Positions 9,909-21,075 of a stretch of 64,000 nt of DNA are shown piece by piece (the first letter of the stretch is position 1; each line of letters starts with the position of its first letter). A program made the translations under genes and the position numbers. The stretch lies in NCBI GenBank assembly GCA_037127315.1, contig JBBBDQ010001935.1, positions 2,941,001-3,005,000 on the forward strand, read 5' to 3'. The DNA is from Ascarosepion bandense (Eukaryota; Mollusca; Cephalopoda; Sepiida; Sepiidae). The notes under the pieces are model-generated. The model was given only the letters and a program-made list of their open reading frames with translations, had not been told where the DNA came from and searched no databases.

Positions 9909-10197
9909 TGCGTTGTGGTCCTGTGGATATCGGCTCGGAACAAAAAACCGGGGAGCCGAGTTCGAATTCCAGCTGAATTCATTGCATTCACTTACGCGCA
10001 AATACCCTTGGGAAAGGTATTAATCCGTCTATTCCTTCCAGTTATGGGTTAAATAACAGGACAGATTGGGTTCTATAGCCTTGGTTGGCAACCATTCTAC
10101 CGCATAAAGCAATGGCAACCTACTGTGGAATAATCTTCTGCCCAGTCAGTCATGTCTCTTTCAAGCGTGTATCGCGTATGGCACTTAACTGACTGAC
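9909..10197 (+). mobile_element. SINE1, full copy
   Basis: Head TGCGTTGTGGTCCTGTGGAT, box B GTTCGAATTCC, body, tail ending TTAACTGACTGAC. The 3' hairpin is partly deleted (CATGTCTCTTTCAAGCGTG). Confidence 0.9.
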
Positions 10198-10244
10198 CAC
10201 AGGCAAAATTTGCCATTGCAGAGTAATTTTGGGGGAATCTGGGT

Positions 10245-10250
<6 letters not shown>

Positions 10251-10304
<54 letters not shown>

Positions 10305-10487
10305 GAGAGAGAGATGGGAGTGAGTGAATGAGAGAGAAATAAATTGAAAAGAGAGAGAAAGTGAGTGCGAGAGGGAGAGATAGAAAGAAACCGAAAAATA
10401 TAGTGAGAGTGAGAAAAAGAGAAAATGCGTAAGAAAGAGCAGGAGAGCATGAGAGACTGAGTAATGTCGTGGTATAGTAAAAGATTT

Positions 10488-10523
<36 letters not shown>

Positions 10524-10680
10524 GAGTGAGCAAGGGAAAAAAGAGAGCAGAAACGGAGTGAGAAAGAAATAAAAAAGATGGAAAATAACAGAAAATAACG
10601 CGTGAGAAAGAAAATTTCTGAGTGATTAGAAACACAATGAAAGAAAGATAGAGACGGAGAGAAAAAGAGAAACACACACA
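10251..10680. repeat. (CA)n, (TA)n and a GA-rich tract
   Basis: (CA)n 10251-10287 and (TA)n 10288-10304, then about 370 bases of purine-rich sequence on the plus strand, including (GA)n at 10491-10520. Minus-strand frames here of up to 144 codons are leucine/serine/phenylalanine artefacts. Confidence 0.9.
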
Positions 10681-10689
10681 CATATATCT

Positions 10690-11064
10690 ATATATTTTCT
10701 AAACATATACTGTTAAATAAAAGAGACAATGAATGTCTATTATGTTTAATCATGAGCCGTTCTAAACATCGTATTTTGGCTTAATTTAAGGTGAAAATAA
10801 AGACAAAAATTCTCCAACACTTGGATAATTTTTTATTAATTTGGTTCTAAGCTTTCGGCTCACATGAGCCATCTTCAGACAGGTTACAAGGATGTTAACC
10901 TAAAACCATCCACCATCAGCGACAATTTTATTTTGTGTTGACATAAAACTTTGCTAAGCAACAATGACAGTTACCAAAAATAGCAAACGCAGTTCGTAAA
11001 TTTGTAATGAAGTTCTATGGCGTCACACCGCGTGAGAGGTCGAAATGATAACAGAACCATATAT
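10690..11064 (-). mobile_element. PLE-A 3' terminal region
   Basis: Follows directly after the stop of the PLE frame at 11065-11310 on the minus strand. It contains CTGAAGA, a T, GGCTC-ATGT-GAGCC and GAAAG, which look like half of a hammerhead core. It ends in the sequence shared with 478-605, 4710-5095 and 13073-13310. Confidence 0.75.
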
Positions 11065-11310
11065 TTAAATGCAATGTAATGTGTTATGACCACATTTCAA
11101 CGTGATTTTATTAAGTGTGCGTTGTTTGGATTTAATGTAGATGGCCTCCAATATCTGAAGGTTCTTTTTACTGTGTGTATGAGTGAGGATTATTGTATTG
11201 TTGACTAAAATCTGTCTGATATTACCTACATGGCTATGTTTTTCTAAGAAATGTTGTTTAACCCTCACTTGCCACCCTTCAACTTCTCTTTCACAGGCGG
11301 AGTGCAACAA
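11065..11310 (-). pseudogene. PLE-A C-terminal fragment (endonuclease domain end)
   Basis: An 81-codon open frame. The part VKQHFLEKHSHVGNIRQI, then TIILTHTHSKKNLQILEAIY and IKSKQRTLN, resembles the last part of the GIY-YIG endonuclease domain of Penelope-like elements. In those proteins a conserved H, an LQILEA-type segment and a final N are typical. The GIY-YIG signature itself and the reverse transcriptase lie beyond the 5' truncation. Family assignment is by recall, not by search. Confidence 0.6.
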
Positions 11311-11649
11311 TCATCTCGTTGTTCTATCGCTACTTTTACGGAATGGATGAACTATATTCCCTGGACCCGCCAGGCATAACCTTCACGGCTAGGGCCAGCT
11401 ATGGCACACACATTGCAAATTATCCATATTTCTTCCGTATTCCGTTGGGGAGAAGTAAGTTCTACTCAAACAGCATCTTCCTGTAAACCACTGTTCTGTG
11501 GAACCAACTCCCAAGACAATGTTCATCCGATACCTTTTTTAACTTGTTCAAGTCTAGGGTTGACCGTTACCTTCTTCTTCTTCTGTACAAACTGCTTTCT
11601 AACGCAACCCTTTACCCCAAGTAGCTCCAAGTCTTGTGCAGGGTAAATC

Positions 11650-12700
11650 TTACTATGTATATATATTCTAACCTTAGGAACTTTAGCGATAACAAAAAGT
11701 ACTATATGCAAAAGCCTTCCAGAATAGCGGGTACAAAGATAAACTAACTTATTTAACACCAATTAGTAAGTGTGAATCGCAGTAGGCTAAAGGCAAAAAT
11801 AGAAAAAGAAAGATTATATGGTTTAACCGCCTCATTATGTAAACTATCAACCGTTAACATTGGAAAGTTCTTTCTTAAATTAATAAGTAAGCATTTTCAT
11901 AACGATAACTCCCTAAGTAAAATATCTAATAAGAAAACTATTAAGATAAAGCTATTCTTGTACTGATAATACGTACAGCATTATTAGCTCCCATAATAAC
12001 CAAGTTTTGAAGAATTGCAATGAATCTAATACAGACCCCAGGATTATACCCTCCTGCAAGTGCAGATCCAGAGAAAATTGTCCGGTCGAAGTTAAATTTA
12101 GATCTACAAACGTGATCTACCAAGCTACCATCTCCTCGAAAGAAAACAAGAAAAAATATATTATGTATATATGTCGGCGGGGATTTGAAAACGAAGATGT
12201 TATACGCATACGCACTCCTTTATTAACCCTACGTTAAGGTATCAGACAACCCTATCCCGAAAATACTGGGAATTAAAGGAAGAAGGCCTAGGCACACAGA
12301 TAAAGTGGAAGCTGATAGGCGTGGCACGTAGTAGTCTAAGTGATAAATATAATCTATGTTTAGCAGAATAAAATAAGATTTTAAAATTTCAATATCAAAA
12401 TGTACTTAATAAACGTAACGAATTTATTAGCATGTGTCGTCACGGTAATGAACTTAAATTTGGTGAATCCGAAACCTTTTCCTACCTACAACCCCTAACC
12501 CACTTATCAAACCACCTGCCTTCCACTAGAAGAAAAATTACTAAAGAAAATTACTACTGCGATTCTCCTCAGCTTGGCCCTATCGTAATCAACATTCCTC
12601 ACCCGCGTTTTTTACTAACTCTTGCTTCCGGTACAATAATTTTTCTCTACGCTTTGGTTGACATGTTGAACTGACATCCCTCCTTGAAATAGATATCCCT
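11650..12700 (+). pseudogene. Second PLE lineage: end of RT, linker, GIY-YIG domain
   Basis: Across several frames one can read NIGKFFLKLISKHFHND and the start of the Cys-rich linker CKCRSRENCPV (about 12058). Next come VIYQATIS and, after a frameshift, KTR and SFINPTLRYQTTLSRKYWEL (12180-12275), then WKLIGVARSS, YNLCLAENKIL and VLNKRNEFISMCRHGNELKF (12310-12460). These are the GIY-YIG endonuclease and final Cys/His motifs of Penelope-like elements. At least two frameshifts. The RT domain upstream is missing. 11320-11640 is unrecognised. Confidence 0.85.
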
Positions 12701-12740
12701 CCTAAATTCGAACTGAAATTATAGTGTATCGAGGCAGCAG

Positions 12741-13310
12741 ATAATTTTCTAAACATATACTTTTTTTTTTTAATCATGTCACCCCAAGCAAGGCGGTGAC
12801 GCCACTGATGCGCACAGGGGTACTTAAGAGTAGAATGATTGGAAAAAAGTAAGCCGGGAACCACATCCTAAACAGGAAACAAGGGATGAGCCTCTTCACC
12901 TGTTCAAAAGACGTGGGTGGAGTGTGAACCGGGCGATAGTTAAGTCTGTCTACTCCACTTGAGAACAAAAGAGAAAAGAAAAAAAAGTGAAAGAAGATTG
13001 GGGGGGGGAGAAATAAAAAAGAAAGCCGGGAACCACATCCTAAACAGGAAACAAGGGATGAGCCTCTTCACATAAAAGAGACAATGAATGTCTATTATGT
13101 TTAATCATGAGCCGTTCTAAACATCGTATTTTGGTTTTAATTTCAGTTGAAAATAAAGACAAAAATTCTCCAACATTTGGATATCTTTTTATTAATTTGG
13201 TTCTAAGCTTTCGGCTCATATGAGACATCTTCAGAGAGGTTACAAGGACGTTAACATGAAAATATCAACCATCAAAGACGATTTTATCTTGTACATACAG
13301 TGGTAGGATA
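12741..13310 (-). mobile_element. PLE-A terminal repeat, split by SINE-C
   Basis: TTTTCTAAACATATAC (12741-12756) and the continuation ATAAAAGAGACAATGAATG (13073 on) are adjacent at 10694-10735, so the SINE-C between them is a later insertion. The hammerhead-like half (CTGAAGA, GTCTC-ATAT-GAGCC, GAAAG) lies near 13208-13240. Confidence 0.75.
12757..13072 (-). mobile_element. SINE-C with LINE-like 3' tail
   Basis: On the minus strand it holds one partial and one full head (CTCATCCCTTGTTTCCTG, TTCACACTCCACCC box-B-like). The 3' tail reads CATCAGTGGCGTCACCGCC, TTGCTTGGGGTGACATGATT and a poly-A. This tail is the same as the 3' end of the CR1-like LINE (for example 60768-60835), so that LINE is the probable partner. 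Confidence 0.8.
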
Positions 13311-13535
13311 ACTCTCTAAGAGAGCTCTAAATATATATGTATATAAATAGATATAGAGTAAATATAAGAAACATTATGGCAGACACGTTATTTCATGGTT
13401 AATCGGGAGTATGGGCCTTTTTTTTACAAATGATTTTACACGAATGAGTCATTCGTGTGAAATCCTTTGTACAATAAAGACGGAAGCTGATGATGGTTCG
13501 CCTAAAATAGGCCTGACGTGTCTACCTTAATTTTT

Positions 13536-13540
<5 letters not shown>
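13311..13540 (+). repeat. Terminal repeat of a further PLE-like family (tentative)
   Basis: GAAGCTGATGATGGTTCGCC, then TAAAATAGGCCTGACGTGTC, resembles a decayed hammerhead-bearing PLE end. A 15-bp palindrome (CACGAATGAGTCATTCGTGT) lies at 13438-13460. No coding part is present. Confidence 0.35.

Positions 13541-13584
<44 letters not shown>
13538..13584. repeat. (TA)n microsatellite
   Basis: About 23 units, directly after the PLE-like end. Confidence 0.95.
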
Positions 13585-13586
<2 letters not shown>

Positions 13587-13849
13587 ATACACGTAAGTAC
13601 ACACATATATATCAATATTTTTCTGGTGTTAGTTAAAGACTGTTCGAAAAAAAAACTATAAAATATAGTTTAATGTGATGAAACTCCGAATCGTGCTATA
13701 GACATAGGCTAATATATATATATATATTTTCTTTTCTTGTTTATTTGATTTTATTTTGTTTTATCTTTTTCTTTTTCTTTTTCTTTTCTTTTTTAATTTC
13801 TTTGCAAATCTATTAAAAAAGGAAAATTAGAGTTATTTTTTCTCCAGTT

Positions 13850-14095
13850 TCTGAAAGTTTTTTTTCTGTTGCTGAGGTGATGTGTTATTCTCCCGTGGGG
13901 ATTTTCATATCGAAATGATCTTCCAACATCATTGAATTAATCCTTTTTTAATTTATATTTGCTCTGTAATATTTTATCACATGGAGCTCTCTTCCTGTAT
14001 CATTTTTTTAATATGAAAATAAAATTTTTAATATTAATTAGGATCGGGTTTTTGGAATTTACCTTCCTGCTTTTTCCGCTTGGATTAAAGTATCT
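13850..14095. repeat. Single arm of the foldback family seen at 49440-49795
   Basis: GCTGAGGTGATGTGTTATTC, GATTTTCATATCGAAATGAT and AGGATCGGGTTTTTGGAATT match 49440-49790 in reverse. Here only one arm exists. It abuts (TA)n at 14101-14125. Confidence 0.75.
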
Positions 14096-14194
14096 GAATT
14101 AATATATATATATATATATATATATGTTTGTGTGTGCGGGATGTACAGAGATAGAGAGGGATATATTCAGAGAAGGTGGGAATTAAAGATTGAG

Positions 14195-14203
14195 AGACAG
14201 TGA

Positions 14204-14252
<49 letters not shown>

Positions 14253-14425
14253 TTTAGAGAAGGTGAGGAATAAGAAACACGGAGAGAGAAGGTGATAAAT
14301 AGAGAAATAGAGAGATTGAGTGAAAGTGAGGGAGTAAGAAAGATAGATAGAGAGAGAGAGAGAGGGAGAGAATGTGTGAGAGATGATAATAGCGTTGAAG
14401 ATAAATGCTGTTGAAGGAGAGGAGG
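14195..14425. repeat. GA-rich tract
   Basis: (GA)n at 14208-14248 inside 230 bases of purine-rich sequence. The minus-strand 137-codon frame over it is an artefact. Confidence 0.9.
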
Positions 14426-16479
14426 TAGAGAACTTAATATAAAGATATAATGAAAGGAATGAAAAGATGTGGGCGGGCAAAGTCATCACGGTCAACAATC
14501 AACGTACGTGTTGGTGAGTGCAAGTCAACAAGAGGAGTGTCAACACGTCAATCTGGACATATTATCAATTACGAGAATCTGCCGTCCGTGCCATTATCAT
14601 CTTCAGACTTAAAACCTCCAGATTCGAAGCAGAACCATGACTTATACCTTTTTTCTCCAAAAATTAAACAAATAAATAACAACAAAATAACTGACCATCT
14701 CATTAGTTTTTCACAACACATAATTCTACCTCCAACCACTCTATTATCTATCTATGTATTTTTACTCTTTAGGCTTAGAGCAAAAGCAGAACCACGACCT
14801 TTCTTTTGTACGTGGTTGTATGAATATTTACTATCTATCAAGTCAGAGCGAATGACAATGAATAACTTTGGTTGGATTCTTTTTATTTTTGTAATTGAGT
14901 TAATTTAACTAAGTCAGGCAGTAAAATCCTTTCTGCTGTCTGTCGTTTCTGCACTTGTGAAATTAACTCCGAAGGGGTTAAATATTAGCCCCAAAGGCAT
15001 GATAAAATTGGGCAGAACCAATCAACACGACTTTAGATGATATATTTTCACAAGTGCTCTAGCGGTTGTCATTGTATTGATTTCAATAAAAAAAAAACAC
15101 CATGAACTTTAACTAGTGGCTAAGAAGATGCGTCTTGTGTAGTCACAGTAATTTGTTAAGTTTTATTTGCCCCCCTACAAGGGTGTACCCGAGTTTTATT
15201 TAGCCCTCACAAGGGGTCATCCCACCTCAAAGTAGATATTGTAGGATTTTTTAATTACTAAAAAAAAAAAAAAAACTATGAAAAAATAGTTTCAACAAAT
15301 GTTTAAAGTATCATTTTATATAGGCCTACAACAAAGACAGATGACACAATCCCAGTTTAACAACAGACGATAAATTTATTGTTAGCACAAAAAACAAAAA
15401 CAAAAAAAAAATGAAAGAATTACACAAATTAATTGCATTGTGTGTCGAATGATGGTCAATAATATATACGTCAAAATAATCAATGCAAATACAATATACT
15501 TTTTTATAATCAAGATTACAATGCTGCGTAAAAAAAAAAAACTACATAAAATAAAAGGAGAAAATACTTCGTTAAATAGTCTTCAAAGAATTGGCACGAT
15601 TTCCGAAGCAAAGTTCGTGGTACCAGCGAAGAGAGAACAATCACACCAGCCGAAGACTTTTCCTTGATGTGGGAACGACTTTGCCTTTCAAGTCTCGTCT
15701 GGTGGTTGTCAAATGTGTTTTCCTTTCTGGACCGAGGCAACCTAGGTTCTTGCAACAGCTGTTCGTCAACTCCGAAAAAGTAACTCCTTGGCCCACCTCA
15801 ATAACCTGCAGTTAGGCTCCAAATACATTTTTCGGAATTTGGAAGGAAACTCTTTTATTGGTTTTGGATAAAAAAAAACAAACGCAGCAGTATTCCCACA
15901 AATTGAAATTCATCAAAAATATTTTTGAAATATAAAATTTAAGCAAGAGCGCAACGCTGCGTCTAAAGTACGAAGCTCGGGCAATGTTTAATAAATTGGC
16001 CTTGTGCCAAATATAACCGAACTCCTCACATGTTATGATTATCAGACGGTTGAGATTGTGGTGATACCGAGTAAAGCGAGAGACCGGATGTTTGCACTCT
16101 CACGACCAAAAAGCAAATGACCAAAACTCGTCGGTGCGCACCCCGGCTCCACGCATATGTTCTAGTTGAAAACTAAAAATTAATTAAATATCAAATTCCA
16201 GTTCGCGGGCCCACGCGAACTTAATTTATCGGCCAATGGGAAGCCCAGAATCAAATACGGATGTGAATTCTTAAATGATCTGCTGCGATCCAAAAAGACG
16301 AAATAAAAAGCTGATACAGAAAGCATCGCCATACATACCGACACAGAGAGACTCGAGAGAGACGAGTGTAATTAGTATCTCCCTTAGTATCTCCCGAAGT
16401 CAAGCGAATTACTATGCTCGCCGCCCTACCCTCTCCTTTTCTTCTTCGCTGTCTCAAAACTACTTACCGACCAAAGGAG
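14426..16479. other. No recognised gene; possible LTR-element remains
   Basis: A 152-codon plus frame at 14450-14908 has no family I recognise and no start context worth noting. 15165-15235 holds two near-repeats (GTTTTATTTGCCCCCCTACA, GTTTTATTTAGCCCTCACAA). 15560-16480 is less AT-rich than average and could be the inside of an LTR element whose end is at 16480-17115. Confidence 0.3.
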
Positions 16480-17115
16480 CGGATACATCAAAGACATTCC
16501 TAATTTACATCTTTTCAGCTTTTATTGCCATGAACATTTTAACGTCCGTTGGACCCATATTTAAAGGATTACTTTAATTGTATAAACCTTAATTGATATG
16601 TGTATATATATATTTTTTTTTAATCATCTCACCCCAAGCAAGGCATTCCACTGCCACTATTGCGCATGGGGCTACATAGGGGAAGGTAAAGAGAAAGAGT
16701 GGTTACACATAGGGAATGTCAGTAGGAAGGTGACAGATGAGTAAGGATAGCGAGGATGAGGGTTGGGCAGATGGGAAGAGTGTTTGATAGAATGGGAGCA
16801 GGTTAGTGTGTTAGGAGGTGTCTATTGACCTTACATTTAAACTCCTGGAGATTGTAGCCGTCGGGGAAGCAATCGTTTGGAAGAGAATTCCACAGTCGGG
16901 AAGTGCGAGGAAAGAAACTGTTGGAGTAGAAGTTACGGAAATATATAAAATGTTGTTTCTAAACTCAGTTTGCTTTTCTTGATTTATAATCTTTTTATGA
17001 CTTATAATGGGCTATCTACAACGAGGCCAAATTCCGTTAATCTGCAACAACATACAACTACTCTTCACTAGAACGGATAACCCACTATAAGATAATCTAG
17101 GTACCTCGAAAAAAT
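16480..17115 (+). repeat. LTR-like repeat, copy 1, split by a LINE fragment
   Basis: 16480-16611 and 16941-17070 align with 21150-21430: CCGTTGGACCCATATT, TTGCTTTTCTTGATTTATAA, TGACTTATAATGGGCTATCT, GAGGCCAAATTCCGTTAA. The same order with no LINE in the second copy shows the LINE is younger. LTR identity is a guess from its non-coding, A/T-rich layout. Confidence 0.5.
16612..16940 (-). mobile_element. CR1-like LINE 3' fragment
   Basis: Minus-strand 3' end: tail CACCCCAAGCAAGGCATTCC (plus-strand reading) preceded by poly-T. It then runs through the 3' UTR into the final RT codons (CCGTCGGGGAAGCAATCG, GGAAGAGAATTCCACAGTCG). ATATATA is repeated at both ends. Confidence 0.85.
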
Positions 17116-17905
17116 CGTTGAAAAAAAAAAACAGCATAGTATGAAGGATAAAGGCCCCAAACTAAATAAACAAAGTTTTATCGGCAGAATGTTTATGTTA
17201 TAACTAAGAAGATAGATCAAAGTATTTTTAAATTATTTTTTTAAAATTTTTAATTCTTTCTAACATGTTAGAAATTTTGGTAGAAAATCTTGTTTTTCTT
17301 ACGCCCGTGAGTGACGTAATTTTTACAAAAAAGGTTTCTAACGGCAAACGTAATATTACGTAAGACACTTTTTTGTCGGTGAAAGACATTAAATTGGAAA
17401 TTCTTGAAAAAATCAAATAATGGTCAGATTTTGATGAGCAGTTGAGGTCTTATTCATAATTGACTGAAATCATTTTCGAAGAAATTATTTTTATTTTTAT
17501 TTTTTTTTGCTAAGTTTTGTTTTTACATATGTTATCCACCATCAATTCATTTTCGGAAATGTCTAGAATTTTGCCATCGTTTCCCCATAAGCCTAATATT
17601 AATTAAATTCAGAAGTCATTGGGGAATGCTAATCAACTGTCTTTTTTTCTTCTAAATTAGTCCATTTTTAGAAAATCTGCTCTAAATTGTGAAAACAATA
17701 GTGGAATAAAACTATGCCATTTTTATTTAGATAAACTTTTAATTGCTTTTATAAACAATATATATTAAGGACATCATAATCTGAAAAGAAAAAAATTCAA
17801 TAAATAATGAATTTTTACAAGAATTGTTTTCATTTTCACACTATCTCGCGAAATTTTCTTTTTTTTTCTCGACACGAAGGCAATCTTTTTCCTATTGGTT
17901 AAAAA
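17116..17905. other. No recognised feature
   Basis: AT-rich unique-looking sequence with poly-A and poly-T runs. No recognisable coding frame. Confidence 0.4.
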
Positions 17906-18206
17906 GTTGTGGTGCAGTGGATATCGGCTCGGAACAAGAAATCGGGAAGCCGAGTTCGAATTCCAGTTGAATTCATTGCATTCACTTACGCGCAAATACC
18001 CTTGGGAAAGGTATTAATCCGTCTCTTCCTTCTAGTTATGGGTTTAATAACAGGACAGATTGGGTTCTATAGCCTTGGTTGGCAACCAGTCTAGCGCAGA
18101 GAGCAACGGCAACCTACTGCAGGATAATCTTCTGCTCAGTCAGTCATGTCTCTTTCGGGACATGATCGCCCAAGCGTGTTTCACGTATGGCACTTAACTG
18201 ACTGAC
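17906..18206 (+). mobile_element. SINE1, full copy
   Basis: Box A TGGTGCAGTGG and box B GTTCGAATTCC intact. The tail carries the CATGTCTC hairpin and ends TAACTGACTGAC. One of the best-preserved copies. 18207-18599 has no recognised feature. Confidence 0.92.
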
Positions 18207-18599
18207 TCACCACACACCTACTTTCTCAATGAAAAGCAGACGATAGACGCTCAAGGTTAAATTTCTCATAATATTCCTAAATTTATATCAGTCGTAATTA
18301 GTAATTTATTCCCTTGTAGAATTCTGACCACAATTAATTTTTTTTTATATTCGATCTTATACCTAATTTTTGTCATTATTATCACAACATTTCAGCCGTT
18401 GTTCTCTCCGCCCTTGTTTAGTTCCTTCCTGATTTAAGTAAGCTTCAGTGAAGTGAAAACTGTAATTCTTATTTAATCTATGGAGGTATCCTCTTCTCTT
18501 TTTATTGTCCATTTTTATGGATACCTTGGTTTGTCCACTTTTAGAAAAGTTTTCCCACAAAGTTTTAAGCATCACAGAGATTGAACTCACGGTAATTAT

Positions 18600-19206
18600 A
18601 ATACAAACCCCTCCATAAGAACCCCTCCATACAAACCCCTCCATAAGAACCCCTCCATACAAACCCCTCCATACAAACCCCTCCATACAAACCCCTCCAT
18701 ACAAACCCCTCCATACGAACCCCTCCATACAAACCCCTCCATACAAACCCCTCCATACAAACCCCTCCATAAGAACCCCTCCATACGAACCCCTCCATAC
18801 AAACCCCTCCATACAAACCCCTCCATACAAACCCCTCCATAAGAACCCCTCCATACGAACCCCTCCATACAAACCCCTCCATACAAACCCCTCCATACAA
18901 ACCCCTCCATAAGAACCCCTCCATACAAACCCCTCCATACAAACCCCTCCATAAGAACCCCTCCATACAAACCCCTCCATAAGAACCCCTCCATACAAAC
19001 CCCTCCATACAAACCCCTCCATACAAACCCCTCCATAAGAACCCCTCCATACAAACCCCTCCATACAAACCCCTCCATACAAACCCCTCCATAAGAACCC
19101 CACCATACAAACCCCTCCATACGAACCCCTCCATACAAACCCTCCATAAGAACCCCTCCATACAAACCCCTCCATAAGAACCCCTCCATACAAACCCCTC
19201 CATAAG
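18600..19206. repeat. 14-bp satellite, about 43 units
   Basis: Units are ACAAACCCCTCCAT (A), AAGAACCCCTCCAT (B) or ACGAACCCCTCCAT (C). The order C-A-A-A-B recurs three times with B at 18771, 18841 and 18911, so there is a 70-bp higher-order unit. One unit is 13 bp (near 19135) and one has CCCCACCAT. Because 14 is not a multiple of 3 and no unit contains a minus-strand stop, all three minus frames stay open (up to 282 codons). This is not good evidence of coding. Confidence 0.97.
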
Positions 19207-19221
19207 GCCATTACCAGATAG

Positions 19222-19366
19222 AAGTTACACGTATATTAATCCTAATGTTTTTGACACTTTTCAGTGAGAAACATAAAGTCACACACTGATATATAAATAT
19301 ATGCCTAAACGAACCTCCAGTATATTCTAAGACATAAAACTGATCAAAATGAAAATAAAGAAAGAT
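19222..19366. repeat. 145-bp direct repeat, left copy
   Basis: TTACACGTATATTAATCCTA through AAAATGAAAATAAAGAAAGA. The right copy is at 20108-20252. Confidence 0.9.
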
Positions 19367-19375
19367 TATATACAT

Positions 19376-20107
19376 ATACAGTACTGTGCAAAGGTATTAG
19401 GACAAGAACTATTTTATCTTTTATGAGGCATCAAAATCATTGCGACAATTTACCAGTCGCACCTAGTATATATACAGTACTGTGCAAAAGTATTAGGGAA
19501 AGAACTATTTTATCTTTTATGAGGCATCAAAATAAAGTTTAAAATCACCCCCTGTCCTAACACTTTTGCACATTACCGGAAGTGTGCAAAAGTATTAGGA
19601 CAGGGGTGATTTTTCCTAAAAACCTCACTGAAATTCAAATACAGGGTGAAAAGCCAAGTAAATTGCTATTAAGTATTGATTATTTAAAACTAGGTGTAAA
19701 AGAAATGTATTAAAAAAAAATTTTATTTAATTTTTCCTAAATTTCTATTAAACAAGTTATTTTGAAATTACTCTATCGAACAGCTATAGGATATTTTGGA
19801 TAAAAAAATCGATAAATGTGTGTTTGTGCAGTACTGTGCAAAATTATTGGGACATTAACTTTTTTATATTTTATGAGGCATTAAAATAAAGGTTAAAATC
19901 ACCCTTGTCTTAACTCTTTTGCACAAAAAACCTTACTGAAATTCAAATACAGGGTGAAAAGCCAAGTAAATTGCTAATAAATATTGATTTTTTAAAATTA
20001 GGTGTAAAAGAAATGTATTAAAATGAAGTTATATTTAATTTTTCCTATTTTCTATTAAACAAGTTGTTTTGAATCTAGTCTATTGAATATATTGATAAGA
20101 AATTGAT
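19376..20107. mobile_element. Tc1/mariner-type end fragments, at least three
   Basis: CAGTACTGTGCAAAGGTATT (19379), CAGTACTGTGCAAAAGTATT (19479) and CAGTACTGTGCAAAATTATT (19830) are typical Tc1-like termini. An inverted end ACTTTTGCACATTACCGGAA occurs near 19562. Internal parts (ATACAGGGTGAAAAGCCAAG) repeat at 19641 and 19948. No transposase codons remain. Confidence 0.7.
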
Positions 20108-20252
20108 AAAAATTACACGTATATTAAATCTAAGTTTTTTGACACTTTTCAGTGAGAAACATAAAGTAAAACACTGATATATATGCCTAAACGAACCTCC
20201 AGTCTATTCTTAGAAATAAAACTGATCAAAATGAAAATAAAGAAAGATATGA
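20108..20252. repeat. 145-bp direct repeat, right copy
   Basis: Matches 19222-19366 at well over 90% by eye. The pair brackets the Tc1-like fragments. Confidence 0.9.
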
Positions 20253-20364
20253 TTGATTGATTGATTAGTTTTACGGCTTATCAGCCATTTTCAGATATTT
20301 TTAAAGCGAGCAAATAATTTTAGATTTCACGAATTTCGATGAGGTAACGATTTACTTTACATGT

Positions 20365-20585
20365 TCTACTAATTAACCCATAACTAGTGGAATAAGAGAA
20401 TATTTGCGCGTAAGCAAAAAATGAAATTGAGCCCTAAACTCATCCTACCGATTTCCAATTCCGAACTTTTATCTATTACATAACTGCACATCGACGCTTA
20501 CAGCCTCTGGTATTTACAAGCCGACGCCCATCTAGGTACTGACTAGCTTAACTTCAGTGATGTGGAGAAACAACATTCCCCTGAA
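20365..20585 (-). mobile_element. 5S-headed composite SINE, copy 2
   Basis: On the minus strand: CATCACTGAAGTTAAGCTAG, CAGTACCTAGATGGGCG (5S-like), then TATGTAATAGATAAAAG (decayed box A region), and CTTACGCGCAAATATTC with AGTTATGGGTTAATTAG of the SINE1-type body. More diverged than 6152-6415. Confidence 0.6.
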
Positions 20586-21075
20586 AAAAGATCTTATTTT
20601 TTACTCTAGTTCACCCAATACAAGGCCAAAGAGACACTCGTGTTAGATGGTTACTGAGCGAAATTGTTGTTAGGGAGAGTGTAGGTGGAAGAAAGAAATG
20701 TATATTATAAGCATGGCCGTATCTGACTACTGGATACACCGGGCACGGGTCCGGGCCGATCCGTGCAATCATAGTGAAAATCCGGGTACGGAAAAATGTC
20801 TTCGTCAGAAATCAAACAAAACAATTCACGAAGAAATAAATAAATAAATAAAGAAAGAAAGAAAGAAAGAAGGAAGGAAAGAAAAATGAAGAAAACATCC
20901 GAATGAACGCTGTAAAAATCTGTTTATTTATTAATTTTGGGAGAAAAGACTGGTTATACTCAGAAAGTCCGAACCCGATTTCCTGCTTTCGTTCACGTTC
21001 TGTGCTTAATTTCCATTAGAATAGCCGAAAAAATCCGCAAAAATCATAGTTTCTGGAAACGGATGACACTGATGA
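20586..21075. other. No recognised feature
   Basis: Includes a short (AAAT)n/(GAAA)n run at 20836-20880. No coding frame recognised. Confidence 0.4.

Noticed and set aside
10249..10683. 144-codon minus frame rich in L, S, F and then CV repeats
   Set aside because: GA-rich and CA/TA microsatellite.
14085..14498. 137-codon minus frame
   Set aside because: GA-rich tract plus (TA)n; no domain.
14450..14908. 152-codon plus frame
   Set aside because: No recognised motif and AT-rich composition; kept only as part of an unassigned region.
18363..19211. 282-, 212- and 197-codon minus frames with GGV/MEGF repeats
   Set aside because: A 14-bp satellite without minus-strand stops keeps all three frames open; three overlapping frames of similar quality argue against coding.
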